DNA of 64,000 nucleotides from Streptomyces ambofaciens ATCC 23877 (GCF_001267885.1 NZ_CP012382.1:3521001-3585000); one strand, 5' to 3'; positions 8,242 to 17,490 are shown, counted from the first letter of the stretch. The notes: a model not told the origin generated them from the sequence alone. Numbers and translations are program-made.

Positions 8242-8865
8242 TCACCGCCCGCGCGGCGTCGGCGGCTCCTCGTCCGTGGCCAGCCGGGCGTGCAGGTGCG
8301 CGTCGCGGAACGTGTCGTGCCGGCCGGCCTCGAACATCGCCCCGCGCAGCGTGCCCTCGTAGGCGTACCCGCCGCGTCCGGCGATCCGGCAGGAGGCCTC
8401 GTGCTCCACCGCGTGGCCCAGTTCCAGGCGGTGCAGGCCGAGTTCGGCGAAGGCCCAGCGCGAGGCGAGGAGCAGGGCACGGGTGGCCACGCCCCGGCCG
8501 CGGGCCTCGGGCAGCACCCAGTAGCCGATCCGGGCCAGCTTCAGCGGCAGGTTGATCTCGTTCACCCCGATGTGGCCCAGCGCCGCACCGCTCTCCTCGT
8601 CCGTGATCCGGAACGACGCCGACCGGCCCTCCCGGGCGTCCCTGGCCCGTCCGCGCAGCGACTCGCGGGCACCCTCGAGGTCGGTCCACAGCGTGAGCGG
8701 GGTGTTCCAGCGCTGGAACTCCGCGTCCAGGAAGCCGCGCAGCCAGGTCTCCGCGTCGGCGTCGGAGCCGGCGTCCCAGGACCGGAGGTGCAGGCCGTGT
8801 CCGCGGGGTTCGGTGAGGGACGGGTCTACGGTGAGCATGCGTGAAGGGGCCATCGACCCATTCAA
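8242..8865 (-). CDS. GNAT-family N-acetyltransferase (RimJ/RimL type)
   Basis: The 207-aa protein carries the acetyl-CoA binding stretch IGYWVLPEARGRGVATRALL (about residues 112-131) and the RimJ/RimL-like LHRLELGHAVEHEASCRIAG downstream. Relatives acetylate N-terminal amines, antibiotics or small metabolites; the target is unknown. The TTG at 8865 is chosen because GGAGG lies 5 nt upstream. ATG at 8853 or 8838 would shorten the N-terminus without touching the fold. Confidence 0.85.
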   Translation of the reverse strand: MNGSMAPSRMLTVDPSLTEPRGHGLHLRSWDAGSDADAETWLRGFLDAEFQRWNTPLTLWTDLEGARESLRGRARDAREGRSASFRITDEESGAALGHIGVNEINLPLKLARIGYWVLPEARGRGVATRALLLASRWAFAELGLHRLELGHAVEHEASCRIAGRGGYAYEGTLRGAMFEAGRHDTFRDAHLHARLATDEEPPTPRGR

Positions 8866-8966
8866 TCCGACCTCCGGGCGCGCCCGGAGGGGGGCCGTGA
8901 CCGTTCCGCAACCGATTCCGGTCTTGACCGAGACCCATCAACCGGAGCCTTGATTACGCTCGCGGC

Positions 8967-10169
8967 ATGGCCGACTCCACAGCGTCCGCTGAACCGCAGC
9001 CCGCCCACCCCGCGGACCGCCCCGTCTACGTCATCGGCGCCGGTCCCGGTGGCCTCGCCGCCGCCTACGCGCTGCGGGCCCGCGGCATACGGGCCGTCGT
9101 CCTGGAACGGGACGACCGGGTCGGCGCCTCCTGGCGGCGCCACTACGACCGGCTGCGCCTGCACACCACCCGCCGCCTGTCGGCGCTGCCCGGCCTGCCG
9201 ATGCCGCGCCGCTTCGGACGGTGGGTGTCCCGGGACGACGTGGTGCGGTACCTGGAGAAGTACGCCGAGCACCACAAGCTGGAGATCGTCACCGGCGTCG
9301 AGGTCTTCCGCGTCGAGCGCGCGCCCGACGGCGCCGGCTGGCTGCTGCACGCCTCCGGGGGCCGCGAACTGACCGGCGCCGCGGTCGTCGTCGCCACCGG
9401 CTACAACCACACCCCGCGCCTGCCGCAGTGGCCCGGCCGGGACACGTACACCGGCGAGTTCCGGCACGCCGCCGAGTACCGCGACGCGGCCCCCTACACC
9501 GGCCGGGACGTGCTGGTCGTCGGCATCGGCAACACCGGCGCCGAGATCGCCGTGGACCTGGTGGAGGGCGGGGCGGCCCGGGTGCGGCTGGCGGTGCGCA
9601 CCCCACCGCACATCGTGCGGCGCTCGACCGCCGGGTGGCCCGCCCAGTACAACGGCGTCCTCGTGCGGCGGCTGCCGGCCCGCCTGGTCGACCGGCTGGC
9701 CCGGCCGCTGGCCAGGATCAGCACACCGGACCTGTCGGCACACGGGCTGCCGCGCCCGGACACCGGCCTCCTCACCCGGGCCGCCGAGGGCGCGATCCCG
9801 GTGCAGGACGTCGGCCTGATCGACGCGGTGCGCGGCGGCCGGGTGGAGATCGTGGCCGCCCTGGACGGCTTCGAGGACGGCAAGGCGGTCCTCGCCGACG
9901 GCACCCGTGTCGCGCCCGACGCGGTGATCGCCGCCACCGGCTACCTCCGCGGGCTGGAGGGGCTGGTCGGCCATCTCGGCGTCCTCGACGCACGGGGCAG
10001 ACCGGTCGTCCACGGCCCGCGCACCCCGGCCGACGCCCCCGGCCTGTACTTCACCGGCTTCACCAACCCGATCAGCGGCATGCTCCGCGAGCTGGCCCGC
10101 GACGCGGAGCGGATCGCCAGGGCGGTCGCGCGCGGGGACGGGGTCCGGGCGTCCCGGCTGCCGGGCTGA
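8967..10169 (+). CDS. FAD-dependent flavin monooxygenase-like protein
   Basis: The 400-aa protein has an FAD Rossmann motif VIGAGPGGLAAAYALRARG near residue 21 and a second, NADPH-type motif VVGIGNTGAEIAVDL near residue 185. VVATGYNHTPRLPQWPG (about 140) and VIAATGY (about 320) fit the flavin-containing/Baeyer-Villiger monooxygenase superfamily. It probably oxygenates a small hydrophobic or N/S-containing substrate. It stands alone, divergent from the acetyltransferase and convergent with an MFS gene. Substrate unknown. Confidence 0.85.
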   Translation: MADSTASAEPQPAHPADRPVYVIGAGPGGLAAAYALRARGIRAVVLERDDRVGASWRRHYDRLRLHTTRRLSALPGLPMPRRFGRWVSRDDVVRYLEKYAEHHKLEIVTGVEVFRVERAPDGAGWLLHASGGRELTGAAVVVATGYNHTPRLPQWPGRDTYTGEFRHAAEYRDAAPYTGRDVLVVGIGNTGAEIAVDLVEGGAARVRLAVRTPPHIVRRSTAGWPAQYNGVLVRRLPARLVDRLARPLARISTPDLSAHGLPRPDTGLLTRAAEGAIPVQDVGLIDAVRGGRVEIVAALDGFEDGKAVLADGTRVAPDAVIAATGYLRGLEGLVGHLGVLDARGRPVVHGPRTPADAPGLYFTGFTNPISGMLRELARDAERIARAVARGDGVRASRLPG

Positions 10170-10220
10170 ACCCCGGCCGCGCCGGCGTCCGCGGACGCGT
10201 GAGGGGACCCGCGCCGGGGC
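10170..10220. terminator. Nested dyad between convergent genes
   Basis: A perfect 14-bp palindrome, GCGTCCGCGGACGC at 10185-10198, is flanked by a wider dyad of CCCCGG and CCGGGG. It fills the 51 bp between the monooxygenase and MFS stops and could end both transcripts. Confidence 0.55.
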
Positions 10221-11540
10221 TCACGACAGGGCGGCCACCGGTTCCGTCCGCCGGCGGATGACCAGCGCCATCAGCGCCGCCGCCGCGCACAGGGCGCCCG
10301 AGGCGACCCAGACCACGTCGTAGGAGCCGAACCGGTCGCGGGCGACGCCGCCGAGGAAGGCCACGAGGGCGGCGCCGACCTGGTGGGAGGCGAGGACCCA
10401 ACCGAAGACGATCGCGCTGTCCTCGCCGTACTGCTCGCGGCACAGGGCGAGGGTGGGCGGGACGGTGGCGACCCAGTCGAGTCCGTAGAAGACGATGAAG
10501 AAGAGCATCGGCGGGTGGACGCTCGGCCCGAGCAGCAGGGGGAGGAAGAGGAGGGAGACGCCGCGCAGGGCGTAGTAGACGGCGAGCAGGCGGCGCGGTT
10601 CGAAGCGGTCGGTGAACCAGCCGGAGGCGATGGTGCCGACCACGTCGAAGACGCCGATGACGGCGAGCAGCGAGGCGGCGGTCGTCAGCGGCATGTGGTG
10701 GTCGTGCGCGGCGGGGATGAAGTGGGTCTGGATCAGGCCGTTGGTGGAGGCGCCGCAGATCGCGAAGGTGCCGGCGAGCAGCCAGAAGGGGCCGGTGCGG
10801 GCGGCGGAGAAGAGGACCCTGAGCGCGCGGCGGGCGGCACCCGGGACGGGAGCCGGCTTGGGGACGAACTCCGTGGCGCCGTAGGGCTTCTGGCCGACGT
10901 CGGCGGGGTGGTCGTGCAGGAGGAGCCAGACGAAGGGGACGACGGCGAGGGCGGCCAGGGCGACCGTGACGGCCGCGGGGCGCCACGCGTACGTCTCGAC
11001 GATCCAGGACAGCAACGGCAGGAAGACCAGCTGTCCGGAGGCGGAGGCGGCGGTGAGGACGCCGGTGACCAGGCCGCGCCGTTCGGTGAACCAGCGGTTG
11101 GTGACGGTGGCCGCGAAGGCCAGAGCCATCGAGCCGGAGCCGAGACCGACCAGCAGGCCCCAGCAGAGGATGAGCTGCCAGGCCGACTCCATCCAGACCG
11201 TCGCGCCCGAGCCGAGCGCGATGACGGTCAGGGCGACGGCGACCACCCGGCGGATGCCGAAGCGGTCCATGAGCGCGGCGGCGAAGGGGGCCGTCAGACC
11301 GTAGAGCGCGAGGTTGACGGAGACGGCGGCACCGATCGTGCCGCGCGACCAGCCGAAGTCGTCCTGGAGCGGGTCGATGAGGATGCCGGGCAGCGAGCGG
11401 AAGGCGGCGGCACCGATGATCGTCACGAAGGTGACGGCGGCGACCCACCAGGCGCGGTGGACCCGGGCACGACGGCGCGGTCGGGCGGGCTCCGGCTGGT
11501 GTGCGGCCGCCGCTGCGGCGGCGTCGGTTGTCTGGGTCAC
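10221..11540 (-). CDS. MFS transporter (monocarboxylate/OFA-like)
   Basis: The 439-aa protein has twelve predicted hydrophobic helices after a charged 30-residue N-terminus. DDFGWSRGTIGAAVSVNLAL after helix 1 and DRFGIRRVVAVAL in loop 2-3 are typical of the MFS subgroup that includes oxalate:formate and monocarboxylate porters. It is divergent from a GlxA-type AraC regulator, 71 bp away, which is the likely controller. Substrate and direction are unknown. Confidence 0.85.
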   Translation of the reverse strand: MTQTTDAAAAAAAHQPEPARPRRRARVHRAWWVAAVTFVTIIGAAAFRSLPGILIDPLQDDFGWSRGTIGAAVSVNLALYGLTAPFAAALMDRFGIRRVVAVALTVIALGSGATVWMESAWQLILCWGLLVGLGSGSMALAFAATVTNRWFTERRGLVTGVLTAASASGQLVFLPLLSWIVETYAWRPAAVTVALAALAVVPFVWLLLHDHPADVGQKPYGATEFVPKPAPVPGAARRALRVLFSAARTGPFWLLAGTFAICGASTNGLIQTHFIPAAHDHHMPLTTAASLLAVIGVFDVVGTIASGWFTDRFEPRRLLAVYYALRGVSLLFLPLLLGPSVHPPMLFFIVFYGLDWVATVPPTLALCREQYGEDSAIVFGWVLASHQVGAALVAFLGGVARDRFGSYDVVWVASGALCAAAALMALVIRRRTEPVAALS

Positions 11541-11611
11541 GTCATAGAGCTTCCGATGTGCCGCCCATCCGATCGAGTGGCCCGGAGGACATGGTTCGCT
11601 AGGATCGGGCC

Positions 11612-12700
11612 ATGACGTCCGACCGCATGTCCGGCCCGTCCACCTCGTCCACCCCGAGCGGTCCGAGCGGTCCGAGCGGTCCGGGTGGCGCGGGTGGCGC
11701 GGGTGGCGCGCTCCGGCCGCACCGCGTCGTCGTGCTCGCCCTCGACGGCCTCCTCCCCTTCGAACTCGGCATCCCGCAGCGGATCTTCGGGCTCGCCCGG
11801 GACGAGCGGCGGCGCCCGTTGTACGAGGTGGTCACCTGCTCGGTCCGCCCGCCGGGGCCGGTCGCCACCGACGCGGACTTCGCCATCATGGTCGGCAACG
11901 GCCCGGAGGCCCTGGCGACCGCCGACACGGTCGTCGTCCCCGCCTCCTACGAGCTGGGGCCGGTGCACGAACAGGGCGTACTGACCGAGGAGCTGGCCGC
12001 CGCACTGGCCCACGTCCGGCCCGGCACCCGGCTCGTCGCGATCTGCACGGGCGGTTACGTCCTCGCCGCCGCCGGTCATCTCGACGGCCGTCCGGCGACC
12101 ACGCACTGGGCCTCCGCCGAGCACTTCCAGCGGCTGTTTCCGAAGGTGCGGGTGGACCCGGACGTGCTGTTCGTCGACGACGGCGACGTGCTCACCTCGG
12201 CCGGGGTCGCGGCCGGCATCGACCTGTGCGTGCACATCGTGCGCCGGGACCACGGCACCGCCGTCGCCAACGAGGTGGCCCGGCGCACCGTCGTGCCGCC
12301 CCACCGCGACGGCGGGCAGGCGCAGTACGTCGCGCGGCCGGTGCCCGATCCGCAGCAGTCCTCCACGACCAACGCCCGCGCCTGGGCGCTCGGCCGCCTC
12401 CAGGAGCCGATCCGGCTGAGGGACATGGCGGCGCAGGAGTCCATGTCCGTACGGACCTTCACGCGCCGGTTCCGCGAGGAGGCCGGCGTCAGTCCCGGTC
12501 AGTGGCTCACCCAGCAGCGGGTCGAACGGGCCCGGCAGCTGCTGGAGTCCACCGCCCTCTCCGTCGACCAGGTGGCCCGCGACGCGGGATTCGGCACGGC
12601 CCAGTCGATGCGGCAGCATCTCCAGGCGGCGCTCGGCGTCACGCCGACCGCCTACCGGCGGACCTTCCGGGCGGAGTTGTCCACAGCCTGTGGAGAATGA
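11612..12700 (+). CDS. GlxA-type AraC regulator with DJ-1/PfpI domain
   Basis: The 362-aa protein has an N-terminal Gly/Pro/Ser tail coded by 9-bp repeats. A DJ-1/PfpI amidase-like domain follows (about 38-205; VVVLALDGLLPFELGIP and the elbow ICTGGYVLAAAG). The C-terminal AraC double helix-turn-helix (about 260-355) has RLQEPIRLRDMAAQESMSVR and GVTPTAYRRTF. The sensor may bind a small amine or carbohydrate-type ligand. ATG 11612 is six bases after TAGGAT, so the mRNA is probably leaderless. Divergent from the MFS gene. Confidence 0.88.
   Translation: MTSDRMSGPSTSSTPSGPSGPSGPGGAGGAGGALRPHRVVVLALDGLLPFELGIPQRIFGLARDERRRPLYEVVTCSVRPPGPVATDADFAIMVGNGPEALATADTVVVPASYELGPVHEQGVLTEELAAALAHVRPGTRLVAICTGGYVLAAAGHLDGRPATTHWASAEHFQRLFPKVRVDPDVLFVDDGDVLTSAGVAAGIDLCVHIVRRDHGTAVANEVARRTVVPPHRDGGQAQYVARPVPDPQQSSTTNARAWALGRLQEPIRLRDMAAQESMSVRTFTRRFREEAGVSPGQWLTQQRVERARQLLESTALSVDQVARDAGFGTAQSMRQHLQAALGVTPTAYRRTFRAELSTACGE
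11654..11709 (+). repeat. 9-bp tandem repeats coding a Gly/Pro/Ser tail
   Basis: Three copies of CCGAGCGGT (11654-11680) are followed by three of GGGTGGCGC (11683-11709). They keep the reading frame and encode a flexible tail before the DJ-1 domain. Copy number probably varies between strains. Confidence 0.7.
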
Positions 12701-13070
12701 GCGGCTGCACGGCACCGTCTCCGGACTCGTCGGCCGGCGGCGCGGCGCTGTCCGCCCCGAGCATGGCACCGCGCGCCGCCACCCGACTCCGGCGCTCCCG
12801 GCTCCCCCCGCCCCCGGGGGACACCGCCGCCGAATCACGACCCACACTCGTCGAGGGCTCCGTCACCGAGCCCTCGTCGTCCCCTCGCGGCGAATCGCTG
12901 CCTCCCAGCGTGAGGAGGCGGTCACGATCCGTCAACCGGCGCAGGGGGGTTCCTCGTCCAGGCCCTGTTCGCAGGGGACGCGCACGGAAGCACGGCCCGG
13001 CGCACCCGCCGCACCGCTCCGGTGCGGAGCTTGGGCCCCGTGCACCCGGCGCCTCACGCGCCGCCCGCCG
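12701..13070. other. 370-bp gap without a supported gene
   Basis: The stretch lies between a plus gene and a convergent minus gene. Open frames here lack ribosome sites and have unnatural composition. I see no clear hairpin or promoter. Confidence 0.5.
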
Positions 13071-13562
13071 TCACACCACTTCGTACGCGAACCCCTCGTA
13101 CGTCACCAGGCCGGCACCGCCCGCACAGGCCGGCGTGGTCTCCTCACGCCCGGCGCAGCGGTCCAGTTCGCACCAGATGCGCTTGCCGGCGCCCTCCCGG
13201 CTCCAGCCCCAGCGGTCGGCGAGGCCGTCGACGAGGGCGAGCCCCCGGCCGCCCGTCGCCTCGCCGTCCAGGCAGCGGGGCACCGGGGCCCGGTCGCTGG
13301 CGTCGTCCACCTCCAGGCGGACGGTCGCCTCCTTCGTCTCCTCGGTCACCGCCCCCGGCAGCAGCAGCCGCAGCACGGCCGAACGGCCGGTGTGGACCAC
13401 GGCGTTGGTGACGAGTTCGGAGACGAGCAGGACCAGCGTCTCCGCGAGTGGTTCGTCGGCCTGTATCCCGGCCCCGGCGAGCCGTGAGCGCGCCCACCGT
13501 CTGGCACGCCCCACTTCCGAGGGGTCGGGCCTGACCTCCAGCTGCACTTGAAGCTCTTGCAC
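13071..13562 (-). CDS. Anti-sigma/ATP-binding regulator (RsbW-like HATPase)
   Basis: The 163-aa protein is a single GHKL ATPase domain: N-box LVLLVSELVTNAVVHTG (about residues 46-62), then VEVDD-type LRLEVDDAS and the G-box GGRGLALVDGLADRWGW (about 106-122). This is the actinobacterial family of partner-switching serine kinases that hold sigma factors or phosphorylate STAS antagonists. A STAS protein and an ECF sigma gene lie within 3 kb, so a joint pathway is plausible but unproven. Confidence 0.88.
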   Translation of the reverse strand: MQELQVQLEVRPDPSEVGRARRWARSRLAGAGIQADEPLAETLVLLVSELVTNAVVHTGRSAVLRLLLPGAVTEETKEATVRLEVDDASDRAPVPRCLDGEATGGRGLALVDGLADRWGWSREGAGKRIWCELDRCAGREETTPACAGGAGLVTYEGFAYEVV

Positions 13563-13755
13563 CGCTCACACCATCCGAACCGGCGGACACAAAGGCTCGC
13601 GCCTCATGAGGGCCACGATCGTGGCCATTTTCTGCATGGCCAGAACAACGGCCGGGCCAGGAATCACGGACCGTGAATCCCCTGCGGGACAGCATGGTTG
13701 ACGTACAGTCACGCCAACAAGCGCTTCGGGCATATTCCAGCGCGAAGGAGTACGC

Positions 13756-13947
13756 GTGCGGCATACTGTGCGACGCCCGTCACGGGAAGTCGAACAGGCG
13801 GGGGCAGACGGCCGATCCGCCCTGCGGGGCAAGGCGGACACCGCCGCCTCCGGAGCCGCCCCGGGGGCAACTCCGGCACCGCTGGCGCTCGGGACCACTC
13901 GCATCCCACACAAGGTACCGGAGTGTGGCGCCGACTCCGGGCCGTGA
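13756..13947 (+). CDS. Possible 63-aa basic protein
   Basis: GTG 13756 has an ideal ribosome site, AAGGAG with 5 nt spacing. The product is basic at its N-terminus (RHTVRRPSREVEQAG) and Ala/Gly/Pro-rich after, with no recognised domain. TTGACG at 13698 and CATATT at 13731 lie upstream but are 27 bp apart, too far for one standard promoter. The rest of the 13563-14036 gap shows nothing clear. Confidence 0.35.
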   Translation: MRHTVRRPSREVEQAGADGRSALRGKADTAASGAAPGATPAPLALGTTRIPHKVPECGADSGP

Positions 13948-14036
13948 CGGGTCACCCGGTGGACACGACCCGGTATCGACGCTCAGTGACGTGATCGCGC
14001 CACGATCCGCGACATCCGGGCGCCCCCCGGCGGGCG

Positions 14037-14549
14037 CTACTCGGGCACGGTGAAGTAACGGGCGAAGGCCGGGACGATCTCCGCCTCGCCCACCTTGCCG
14101 TCGTCGTCCGCGTCCAGCGCGGCGGCGACCGACCGGGCGCTGTCCCCGGGCACGCCGAGCGCCGTGAGCACGCGCGCGGCGTCCTCGACGGTGGCGGCTC
14201 CGTCACCGTCGGTGTCGGCGACGTCCAGCGCCGCGTGCAGGAAGGGGCGGGCGATCTCGGCGAAGCGGTCCGGGTTGTCCCGCAGCCGCTTGACCGCCGC
14301 CGTGACGAACTCCTCACGGGTGATGCGCTGGTCGCCGTCCCGGTCGGCGATGCCCGCCATGCCCTGCCAGAGCGCCTCCGCGCCGCCGTACAGGGCCTGC
14401 CCCTTCTCGGACCGGGCCGCGGTGCCGAACTCGGCGAGCAGCGCCTTGGCCGCCGAGTTGAAGTCCGCGCGGTCGATGTAGCCGTTGCCGTCCTGGTCGA
14501 AGGTGGCGAACCGCGCGGCGATCCTGCGCTCGTACTCGCTGTTGACCAT
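14037..14549 (-). CDS. EF-hand calcium-binding protein (calerythrin/CabD-like)
   Basis: The 170-aa protein has four EF-hand regions. Loops are DQDGNGYIDRAD (about 19-30), DRDGDQRITREE (69-80), DTDGDGAATVED (112-123) and DADDDGKVGEAE (147-158). All have Asp at positions 1 and 3 and an acidic residue at 12. Size and spacing match Streptomyces calcium-binding proteins of the calerythrin group, probably cytosolic Ca2+ buffers or sensors. ATG 14549 has GGAG 6 nt upstream. It sits beside STAS and HATPase genes. Confidence 0.92.
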   Translation of the reverse strand: MVNSEYERRIAARFATFDQDGNGYIDRADFNSAAKALLAEFGTAARSEKGQALYGGAEALWQGMAGIADRDGDQRITREEFVTAAVKRLRDNPDRFAEIARPFLHAALDVADTDGDGAATVEDAARVLTALGVPGDSARSVAAALDADDDGKVGEAEIVPAFARYFTVPE

Positions 14550-14752
14550 TGTTCTCTCCGGCCGCCTCACGTCGGTGGTGGTCTGCGTCTCGCTCGGAGC
14601 GTACGACGCCTGGCGCGGGTGCGGGCGGGTTCCGCGGGTCTGCGCGCCGGGCGGACGGGGTTCCGGGCGGGTGGTCGGGGCGGGTGGGTGACTGAAGGCG
14701 GATGGGTGGCAGGGGGCGGGCGGACGTGGGAGGACAGGGGGCGTGGGGGCGG

Positions 14753-15142
14753 CTACGCGGAGAGCGGGCGTGGTTCGTCGCCGGTCGCCGAGGCCAGGTC
14801 CGGGTGCACGTCGAAGAGCCGACGGACGCCGAGCGCGCCGAGGACGCGGTTGACGTGGGAACCGTCCACGGCGCCCTGGGCGGGCAGTATCAGGCGCAGC
14901 CGGCCCTGGCAGGAGCGGATGAGCCGCCGGGAGGCGATGAGCACGCCCACCCCGCTGGAGTCGCAGAAGAGGACCTCGGAGAGATCCAGGACGAGACTGT
15001 GCCGTCCCTCGGCCACCTCGTCGTGCACACGCTGCCGCAGCACCGGTGACGTCACCAGGTCCAGTTCGCCCGACACCTGGAGCACGGCCCACTCGCCCTG
15101 CTCACCGCCGGTCACATTGAGCGTCACCACCATGCCCTTCAT
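14753..15142 (-). CDS. STAS-domain anti-sigma factor antagonist
   Basis: The 129-aa protein is a SpoIIAA/RsbV-type STAS domain. The strand VLQVSGELDLVTSPVLRQRV leads to the phosphoacceptor loop LDLSEVLFCDSSGVGVLIAS; the serine pair after CD is the likely kinase target. Such proteins release sigma factors by capturing the kinase/anti-sigma. The HATPase gene at 13071 could encode its partner. ATG 15142 is used; ATG 15133 would remove three residues. Divergent from the sigma gene at 15508. Confidence 0.9.
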   Translation of the reverse strand: MKGMVVTLNVTGGEQGEWAVLQVSGELDLVTSPVLRQRVHDEVAEGRHSLVLDLSEVLFCDSSGVGVLIASRRLIRSCQGRLRLILPAQGAVDGSHVNRVLGALGVRRLFDVHPDLASATGDEPRPLSA

Positions 15143-15507
15143 TCGCCGGTCAACGGACGTCCGGAATCACCCGAATCTCACCACATGCTCCTGAAACGGA
15201 AGCCGTGCTTACGCTTCTTGGGCGCGCACCTGCCCAGCGGCCGTTCCCGCAAACGCCCCGCAGAAAACGGGAGTCGATCGGAAACGGCTTGTTCCAGACG
15301 GTTTCGATCCTGTTCGATCGCATCCGGTCGCACGATAGAGGGTAGGGGAGGCACTTATCACCTGCGGGCGGCCGGGGGCGCGCATTGGCACAAAGGGGCG
15401 TGCGGCGTCGGACGTGCCGACTACATTCGGAGAGACGCCGGCCGCAGGCTGGAGACCGGAACGGGCACGAGGGCGAGCAGGCGACGGACCGGGGGTGAGG
15501 AGGCCGT

Positions 15508-16098
15508 ATGGCGAAGAGGGACGCACCGCTGCGCTGGGACCGCAAGATGCAGCAGCGCCTCGCGCGCGGGGAGGCCGCCGCCCTGGGAGAGCTCTACGAC
15601 CGGTTCGCCTCGCTCGTGCACGGTCTCGCGCACCGGGTGCTCGGGGACGAGCGGGCCGCCGACCGCATCACCCGCGACGTCTTCGCGCACGTCTGGGAGC
15701 ACCCGGACGCCTGGGACCCCCGGCAGGGCCCGCTGCGCACCTGGGTCGCCACGCTGACCCACCGCCTGGCCGTGCAGCGGCTGCGGGCCACCGAGACGGC
15801 CGCCCTCGCCCGCAGCGGCACCGGAACCGCCGAGGAGCTGGAGAGCAGGGTGCGCCACGCCTCGGTCGCCGCCCGCGCCGACTACATCGTCCAGTCCATG
15901 CCCGCCCCGCTGCGCGCCGCCCTGGAGCTGGCCTACTTCCAGCGCCGCGACTACCGCCAGACCGCGGCCGACCTCGGCGTCACGGAGGACGAGGCCCGCC
16001 GCCGCCTCCGCCTCGGCCTCCAGCTCCTCTCCACCGCCCGGGACGCCGCCTCCTCCCAGGCACCGGGAGCGCCACCGGGATACGGGGGCGCGGCATGA
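15508..16098 (+). CDS. ECF-type RNA polymerase sigma factor
   Basis: The 196-aa protein has region 2 at about residues 25-90 (ALGELYDRFASLVHGLAHRV, then DVFAHVWEHPDAWDP and WVATLTHRLAVQRLR) and region 4 at about 130-185 (AYFQRRDYRQTAADLGVTED, then ARRRLRLGLQLL). The stop overlaps the next gene's start as ATGA (16095-16098), so sigma and anti-sigma are made in a fixed ratio. Inducing stress and target promoters cannot be read from sequence. Confidence 0.9.
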   Translation: MAKRDAPLRWDRKMQQRLARGEAAALGELYDRFASLVHGLAHRVLGDERAADRITRDVFAHVWEHPDAWDPRQGPLRTWVATLTHRLAVQRLRATETAALARSGTGTAEELESRVRHASVAARADYIVQSMPAPLRAALELAYFQRRDYRQTAADLGVTEDEARRRLRLGLQLLSTARDAASSQAPGAPPGYGGAA

Positions 16099-17426
16099 CC
16101 GACTCCGCCGACGCCCACGAGAGCGCCCGCGCCGAGCACGAGAACACCGGCCAGCCGCACCCCGACGGCACCCCCGCCGACCGGCACGGGCCCGACGCGG
16201 GCGGTCCCTCGGGCGATCCGGGGGGCCGGGGAGGCCTTGGGGGCCCAGGAGGACCGAGAGACCTCGGAGATCCGCGAGACGGGCGGGCGCTGCCCGGCGC
16301 GGTGCCGGGCGGGCCGCCCGCGCTGGAGCACCAGGTGCTGACCTCCCTTCTCGGCGCGTGGGCGCTGGCGGCCTGTTCGGCGGAGGAGGCGGCGGCCGTC
16401 GAGGAGCACCTCGGCGCGTGCGACCCCTGTGCCGACGAGGCGCTGCGGCTGCGCGAGGCCGTCGGGCTGCTCCAGCGGCCGGAGAGCCTCGACCTGGACC
16501 CCGCCCTGCGCACCCGCGTCCTGGAGGGCTGCCTGGAACGGCGCCCGCCGCGCATCCCGGTGCCCGCGTGGGCGACGCCCTACGACGCCGAGACGGCACG
16601 GCTGGACGCGCTGCTCCAGGACATCGGCGACGCCGAGTGGCACGCGCCGGTCCGGCTGCGCTGGTACGAGGCCGACGGCGCCGCGAGCCGCCGTACCACC
16701 GTCGCCGGGGTCATCGCGCACCTGCTGACGGTCGACGGGCTGGTCGCGGTCGCCCTGGGCCTCGCCGACCCGCTGGGCGACATCGCCGTGCCGTCCGGCG
16801 CCCCGGCCGGCCGCACCGAGGCGTACTGGCGGGCGTCGCACTACCCGCCCACCCGCGCGGTGCGGGCGCCCTGGCGCGAGCAGAGCCACGGCATCGTACG
16901 GACCGTGTCGTTCACCGGCGAGGCGGGCCGGATGCCGGTGTCCTACGGCGACTTCGAGCTGCCGCTGCACGACGCCATGCTGGACCGTGCCTTCGAGTGC
17001 TGGGTGCACGCGGAGGACATCGCCGAGGCGGTGGACTATCCGTACCAGCCGCCCTCCGCGCGGCATCTGCACCGCATGATCGACCTGGCGGCCAGGATGC
17101 TGCCGGACGTCCTCGCGGCCCGTCGCCGCGCCGGGCTGGCCTCGCCCGCCGCCCGTCCGCGGCTGGTGGCCGCGGGTGAGCCGGGGCGCAGCCTGCGCCT
17201 GGAGATCGAGGGCTCGGGCGGCGGGGAGTGGCTCATCCCGCTCGACTCCCCGGGCGCGCTGGGCTCCGCCGACCACGAGGTGGCCCATGTGGCGCTGGAC
17301 GGCGTGGAGTTCTGCCGGCTGGCCGCGGGCCACGTGCCACCGGCGGACGCCGCGGCGGGGCAGCTGGGAGACCGTGAGGCGATCAGGGACGTGCTGTTCG
17401 CCGCGGCGAGCCTGAGCAGGATGTAG
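16095..17426 (+). CDS. Zinc-finger anti-sigma factor with DinB-like domain
   Basis: The 443-aa protein has a long Gly/Pro/Asp-rich N-terminus (about 1-75). The ZAS anti-sigma motif is EEHLGACDPC near residues 101-110, giving His-x3-Cys-x2-Cys. The C-terminal half (about 170-440) resembles the DinB/maleylpyruvate isomerase-like helical fold, with VAGVIAHLLTVDGLVAVALG and AFECWVHAEDIAEAVDYP. No transmembrane helix is evident, so it is probably a soluble anti-sigma. The ATGA overlap with the ECF sigma gene supports the pairing. The second domain may bind metal or a thiol ligand as a sensor. Confidence 0.85.
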   Translation: MTDSADAHESARAEHENTGQPHPDGTPADRHGPDAGGPSGDPGGRGGLGGPGGPRDLGDPRDGRALPGAVPGGPPALEHQVLTSLLGAWALAACSAEEAAAVEEHLGACDPCADEALRLREAVGLLQRPESLDLDPALRTRVLEGCLERRPPRIPVPAWATPYDAETARLDALLQDIGDAEWHAPVRLRWYEADGAASRRTTVAGVIAHLLTVDGLVAVALGLADPLGDIAVPSGAPAGRTEAYWRASHYPPTRAVRAPWREQSHGIVRTVSFTGEAGRMPVSYGDFELPLHDAMLDRAFECWVHAEDIAEAVDYPYQPPSARHLHRMIDLAARMLPDVLAARRRAGLASPAARPRLVAAGEPGRSLRLEIEGSGGGEWLIPLDSPGALGSADHEVAHVALDGVEFCRLAAGHVPPADAAAGQLGDREAIRDVLFAAASLSRM

Positions 17427-17450
17427 GGGCGGGTCGCCCATCCGTCGGCG

Positions 17451-17490
17451 GCCGTCGTGGCGGCCCGGCGGCCGTGGTGGCGGCCCGGCG
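17451..17490. repeat. 20-bp tandem duplication
   Basis: Two copies of a 20-bp unit differing by one base (GCCGTCGTGGCGGCCCGGCG, then the same with GCCGTGG) lie between the convergent anti-sigma and purU genes. Confidence 0.65.

Noticed and set aside
12639..12935. 98-codon minus-strand frame in the 12701-13070 gap
   Set aside because: TTG start with no ribosome site, overlap with the AraC gene and low-complexity product.
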